A stretch of 64,000 nucleotides of DNA. Source: Melastoma dodecandrum (taxonomy: Eukaryota; Streptophyta; Magnoliopsida; Myrtales; Melastomataceae). Under the pieces are notes generated by a model. The model was not told the origin of the DNA. It worked only from the letters and a program-made list of their open reading frames with translations, and made no database searches. Both the position numbers and the translations under genes were made by a program. The stretch spans positions 1 through 64,000 of the forward strand of contig JARUPY010000404.1 in NCBI GenBank assembly GCA_029817715.1, written 5' to 3'. This document shows, one piece after another, positions 59,301 through 64,000 of this stretch; position 1 is the stretch's first letter, and each line of letters opens with the position of its first letter.

Positions 59301-62300
59301 TGCCAGACCCCTTTATCATTTAAAGAGAAAAATTATTAAGTGATTAGAAGTGAGGCCAGACAGAAACCGGAACTTACTATTTATCTTTAAGTGCGCGTCC
59401 AGCCGGAGTATATACACGCTGTGGCTCTGGTTCGGGGTCTGGCTCCTCTTCATCGCCACTCTGCAGGAACTTGCTTTCTTAGACAAGAAAAGGTCACCAA
59501 TACTATTTGTATAGCTGATTATAACACAGCTACACTCAAAATCTTACAGGACATCACATACAAGGTATGAAAATCAGATCCGTTCGCCGGTTTACATACG
59601 ACTGTTTAATGACAATTAACAACAGATTTAGGAAGTTTAAACCTCTCTTAAGCTCATGAATCAACATTATTTCAATCATTTATAAGAATGCAATTCAAAA
59701 AATTGTACGACCAAAAAGAAAACATAACTTCCATGCAGACAGAAAAGAGACCAGAGGTTGCTCTCGAACAAGTCATGACTGCATTTCACGCGCTTTATAT
59801 GTAGGGTTGAGACCGTAACACTGAACTGAGAGACTAGCACCCCTAAACCTTACAAAAGACACGTCGCACCTTCAAAAAAGCAAAAAATAATTTGTAAAAG
59901 CAGAAAATGTTTTGAGCATGAAAATGAACTACTGACAGAGAATCAACAAGGAAGAACGATTCCTTTAATTTTTTATAATATCTGCCTTAAACTTAAACAT
60001 AACTAAATTTAGTAAAAATTTCCTGCAGCTTTGCAAATACTTTGCCAAGTTGGTAATCGTAGAGAATACGGGTGCTAAATCTCTTTCTATGGGGGAAAAT
60101 GGCTAAACATCTGTCATGACAATCTACGTTTTAGGCCAGCAATAGTAAATGAAACAAGAAAACCAAAAGAGTAGAAATCTAGGCTGGAATAGCTACGGGG
60201 ATGTATATGTCAAAACATGTGCCGCGTATGGCTAACTCAATAATGAAGTTTTGATCCAATCCACCAAGAAATCAGGAGGGACTTCTTTAGAGCGTCTTCT
60301 TTTATTCAAGCAATTAAGTTTTCATTGCAGCGCTATCAGAGTGGATTCTGAATAAAATATGTAAAACTGTTAGAGAATGGAAGGAAGAAATTCGCCATCA
60401 ACCCACTAACAGACTACTATCGCATTAAGCCAACATACTCACCAGAAAGGAACATTCATAATTGTGTTAAACGGCAAATTGATGTAAATTCTTTCTCAAA
60501 TAGGTTACAGAAGCACTCAAATGCTCACAAAGGTGAAGCCACAAAGCTACGACAAGAATGTGAACCTCGTGATGAACTTCACTTATAGTGGAAGGACATG
60601 CTTCCCTATAAGAAACCGCTTTTCTTTGGCGCTTTCCTCTGCCCAAAGATGCTTCCTCCTCATATTGGTATTTCTCCCATCTACATAGAGAATTGAACAG
60701 TTAAACGTATTATAATTGGCCGGAGAGATAAACATTAAAAGGAAATGATACGACCAATAAGTATGATAGTGTTATTTTCGCACATGCGAATATAAGCCAT
60801 CAGGATTCTCGGACGAAATCTGGCAAGTCCCATTAATGCATCTCCAATTTTGTATCAATGTGAATCCACTGGGCATTAAATGCTAATTACAATTTCATTC
60901 TACAAACAAAACAAACTTTGGGAAGATCGTGACTCAGAAGCGAGATGGGATATCAGCTCCATCAGTTTTATATTCTCGAACCTTTGGAGCTTATGTTATC
61001 GTCGACGGGTAAGTTTTCCACCATAGCCTTCATATTCTCGACAACGTCACCTCAGGGTGAACAAAAGCATATAACTGAGAAACAACTTCCTTTCAAAAAC
61101 TATAGGAATTAATAAGTCGTTCTTTCTTATTGTGCAATTCAATGCTTGCTTGGTTCAAGAGTACGACACAAGTTTGGCCTATTTAGCTCCTTAGGATCTG
61201 AAATATTAGGAGCTTGGTACACTTGGATGGTAAAAAGGAATGGAGAAAATACATGCCGGATTTGAATCAGTAACATATGGCCAACAAAAGTAAATCAAAT
61301 TCCTACAAACAAATCATACATGAAATCCCAAAATTTAATTTAACCTGACATAGATAACCATAAACGCGATAACTTATTTAAAGATTCAGGGACATTAAGA
61401 AGGGATGCTGTGAAAGAATTACGACCACCTCACTGAGGACATGTCTAAAACGAATTAAAAACATCCGGCCAAAATGATGGCAGATCAACAATGTGAGGAC
61501 ACTCACTTTGCATGACTTTGCTTCATCCTTCACCTGGCATATTATGCCAAAAGGCAAGAGCTTACAGAAAGATAAACTAACAATAATGAAGTACCTCACT
61601 CGCAAAAGTTTATCCCATTCATTCTCCGCAGGGACATCAGGCAAATTTTCTTCCTTCTTTTCCAAACTCAATGTTTCATCAGCTTCAACAGGAGGTAAAT
61701 CTCCATCCTCTTTATCTTCAACTGGCTCATCACTCCAGTCAAGAGACTATAAAATTGGAGAAAAAAGTAATCAACGGGTTAGCTTAATTCAAATCCAAAA
61801 CTTATAGGGAGATATGTAAAGTGCTCAAGAGAATAAGAAAATCAATTTATTAAGAAAAACAGAGAACTACCTTTACTGAACCAAGTACGTCATTTTCTGT
61901 GTATCCCTCAGTAGATTCATTGGATCCATTTTGAAGATCTGAACGATCCAGCAATTTTCTAATTGAATAATCATCCCATACAATCTTGCTGCTGCCATCC
62001 GTACACTTATCCTGGTAAACATCTCCCAAACCACCACCTCTCTTTCTGTTCCTTTGTTCCAAAGTTAGAACTGCTGTATCTGTAATATTACCACCTTCAG
62101 GAGCCTCTTTCAACACTGAAGAATCCCTAAAAAGTTCTTCCGTACCCCACCGGAGGATATCCTCAACTTCCTTTTGAGAACCAGATTTATTTACAAATAG
62201 CTGATCAAGCATTAATTTCTTCTTAGCAAGCTGCAATATACGTTCTTCAACACTTGCCCGAACGACAAGCCGATACACCAACAACCTGTTTGATTGTCCG

Positions 62301-64000
62301 ATTCGATGCGCCCTATTCATGGCCTGGATATCAGCATGTGGATTGAAGTCAGAATCATATATGATAACTGTGTCAGCAGAGGCCAAATTAATCCCAAGGC
62401 CACAAGACCGCGTTGACAACAAGAATATAAAGCGACTTTTGTCTTGATTAAAGCGAGCAATAGCTGTCTGACGGTCAGATACAGAAACAGAACCATCCAC
62501 TCTCTCATACATCTTGGGCCCAAATTCGACTGTGATGTAATCCTCCAGGATATCCAAAAGCTTTGTCATCTGGGAGAAAATCAGCACACGATGACCTTCC
62601 TTGTATAGCACCTTAAGCATGGAATGCAGAAGAGTAAGCTTTGCAGATGCCTTAATCCGCATTTCGTGGAGGAACTCCATTGATCCAGAATCAGGCTCTG
62701 TACCAGGCATTAGATAGGGATGATTGCAAACTTTCCTTAACTGCATCACAATATTCAGCATTGATTGCTGCGCCACTCCCTTCCCAATATTCCTTAGTAT
62801 CTGGTAATTCTTTGTCAGAATGGCCCGATAGTATTCAGCTTGGATGGATGATAGCTCAACAGGAACCATCCGTTCAATTTTCGGGGGTATGTTTTGCATA
62901 GCATCCTTTTTAAGCCTTCTTAACATGTGTGGAGTGACAAGTTTCTTAAGCTCCTCAACTTTTTCAGCAGTTGTAAGATCAGTAAAATTTTCCTCAAAAG
63001 AAGAGATGGATGGAAATGAAGATGGCTGTAAGAAATTGAGCAAGTTGTACATCTCACCAAGATTGTTTTGAAGTGGTGTTCCGGTTAACAGCACGCGATG
63101 CTGAAAAGAGAATGTATTAAGCAAGCTAAACAGCTTACTCTCGGAATTTTTTAAACGATGCCCCTCATCCACCACTAGAACTTCCCACGGGACTCCACGT
63201 AGATGAGATGAATCAGCAAGAACCATTTCATATGTGGTCAAGAGTACATGAAACTTATAAGACGATGTTTTCCTAGAGATATCACTGGGATCTGTAGCAT
63301 GCCATTCATACTGTCGAATGATTGATCTTGCCTTTGCACATCCATGATACTCAACAACTTTCAACTGAGGATTCCATAGTGCAAACTCAGAAACCCAGTT
63401 AGGCATGGTGGAAAGAGGAACTAAAACCAGACACGGAAGAGGAGCTTTGAACTCAAAATATAGCGATGAGATGAAAGCACATGCTGACACAGTTTTTCCC
63501 AATCCCATCTCATCTGCAAGGATAACGTTCTTAGACTTGTACCAGCTCTTACGCAACCAATTCAATGCTTCGAGCTGGTGTGGGAACAATGAACCCCCTT
63601 TTAGTTCAGCAGGTTGCTCCATCAGATTAACAATCTCCCTGGGGCGACCCACCTTACCTTTGATCACCTGCTTTCGCATAGAGTCCTTTTCCCGTGTTTG
63701 TTGCTCCAACTGATAGAAAGCATCAATAAGATGCGAGCATTTTTTAAGAACAGGTTCGTCCAACTTCTCCCAAGTGCATTCATCATAAGACAAGCGTGTC
63801 CATTTCACAAGAGCTTCATCACAACCGTTTGAAGAACTGAGGGCAATCACACACTGGGGCTGATTCCAACTTTCTTCACTAATATTTATTAATGAATTTC
63901 CATATTTAGCCCGATAGTTTTCCAATTTTCTTTTTGCAAGAACTTTTAGCCGGGACTCAGAAATCCAAGTATTGTGGATGTGAGACTTCCCAACCCACTT
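56386..64000 (-). CDS. CHR4: CHD-type chromatin remodeler, CHR4 / PICKLE-RELATED 1 (5' end outside window)
   Basis: The exons seen, 5' to 3', are 61,871 to beyond 64,000; 61,595-61,746; 60,566-60,680; 59,378-59,460; 58,487-59,054; and 56,386-58,317. At the right edge KWVGKSHIHNTWISE is the end of the first chromodomain; a second follows (QCVIALSS...ALVKWTRLSYDECTWE). The SNF2 ATPase has DEMGLGKT (about 63,510), VVDEGH (about 63,170), LLTGTPLQNN, and a helicase C part with INLASADTVIIYDSDFNP and AMNRAHRIGQ. Next come WDKLLRVRWEKYQYEEE, LRARQKERLARR, a SANT/Myb-like block ([23 protein letters not shown]) and an acidic end AASEFDM. These match Arabidopsis CHR4, a nuclear nucleosome remodeler involved in floral and developmental gene control. 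PHD and N-terminal parts lie beyond 64,000. Confidence 0.92.
59055..61594 (-). other. Introns of CHR4
   Basis: Three introns (59,055-59,377; 59,461-60,565; 60,681-61,594) interrupt the region after the ATPase. Apart from the two short exons between them I see no gene, transposon or RNA in these introns. Confidence 0.6.

Overview
The window is nuclear DNA of a flowering plant, almost certainly a eudicot. It has spliced genes of plant-specific families (SUF4, QRT3, PLATZ, a CHR4-type CHD remodeler), Ty1/copia elements primed by initiator tRNA-Met, solo LTRs and a Mutator-like MITE. I do not name a species.

Left and middle (1-41,300) is a rearranged, repeat-rich block. A segment of about 11 kb is present as copy A (1 to about 12.4 kb), copy B (about 28.2-39.25 kb) and a short copy C (39.25-41.37 kb). 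Copy C runs directly into the intact SUF4 gene. Copies A and B begin with the last two exons of SUF4 and continue into an F-box/LRR gene, a second F-box remnant, a DUF1640 (FMP32-like) fragment, a MetE fragment fused to a ribosomal protein L21 fragment, the 5' end of a PPR gene, a partial tRNA-Trp, and part of the TPLATE-complex gene TASH3. An F-box/kelch fragment is present in all three. Introns are kept, so the copying was at DNA level. Between A and B sits a 14.8-kb Ty1/copia array with three LTRs and two internal regions, flanked by one pair of GTCGG duplications. Next to it is a 384-bp MITE with a perfect 10-bp duplication. A solo LTR (29,044-29,932) split the kelch fragment of B only.

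Right part (41,300-64,000) is ordinary gene space: SUF4 (-), QRT3-type polygalacturonase (+), a solo LTR, a PLATZ zinc-finger gene (-), mitochondrial ribosomal protein bL12m (+), a small Cys-rich protein (+), and the 3' three quarters of a CHR4/PICKLE-related CHD remodeler (-) that runs off the right edge. A copy of the bL12m promoter and first exon lies just beyond the 3' end of CHR4.

The genes do not form a pathway. SUF4 (FLC activation) and CHR4 (chromatin) both act in developmental gene control, but nothing in the sequence links them. The most unusual parts are the mosaic duplicated block, the three-LTR copia array, a B-only inverted repeat of an exon, and divergence between copies that is mostly single-base indels, which may be partly an assembly problem. 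All exon borders and gene names were worked out by eye from splice signals and remembered family sequence; none has been checked by alignment.
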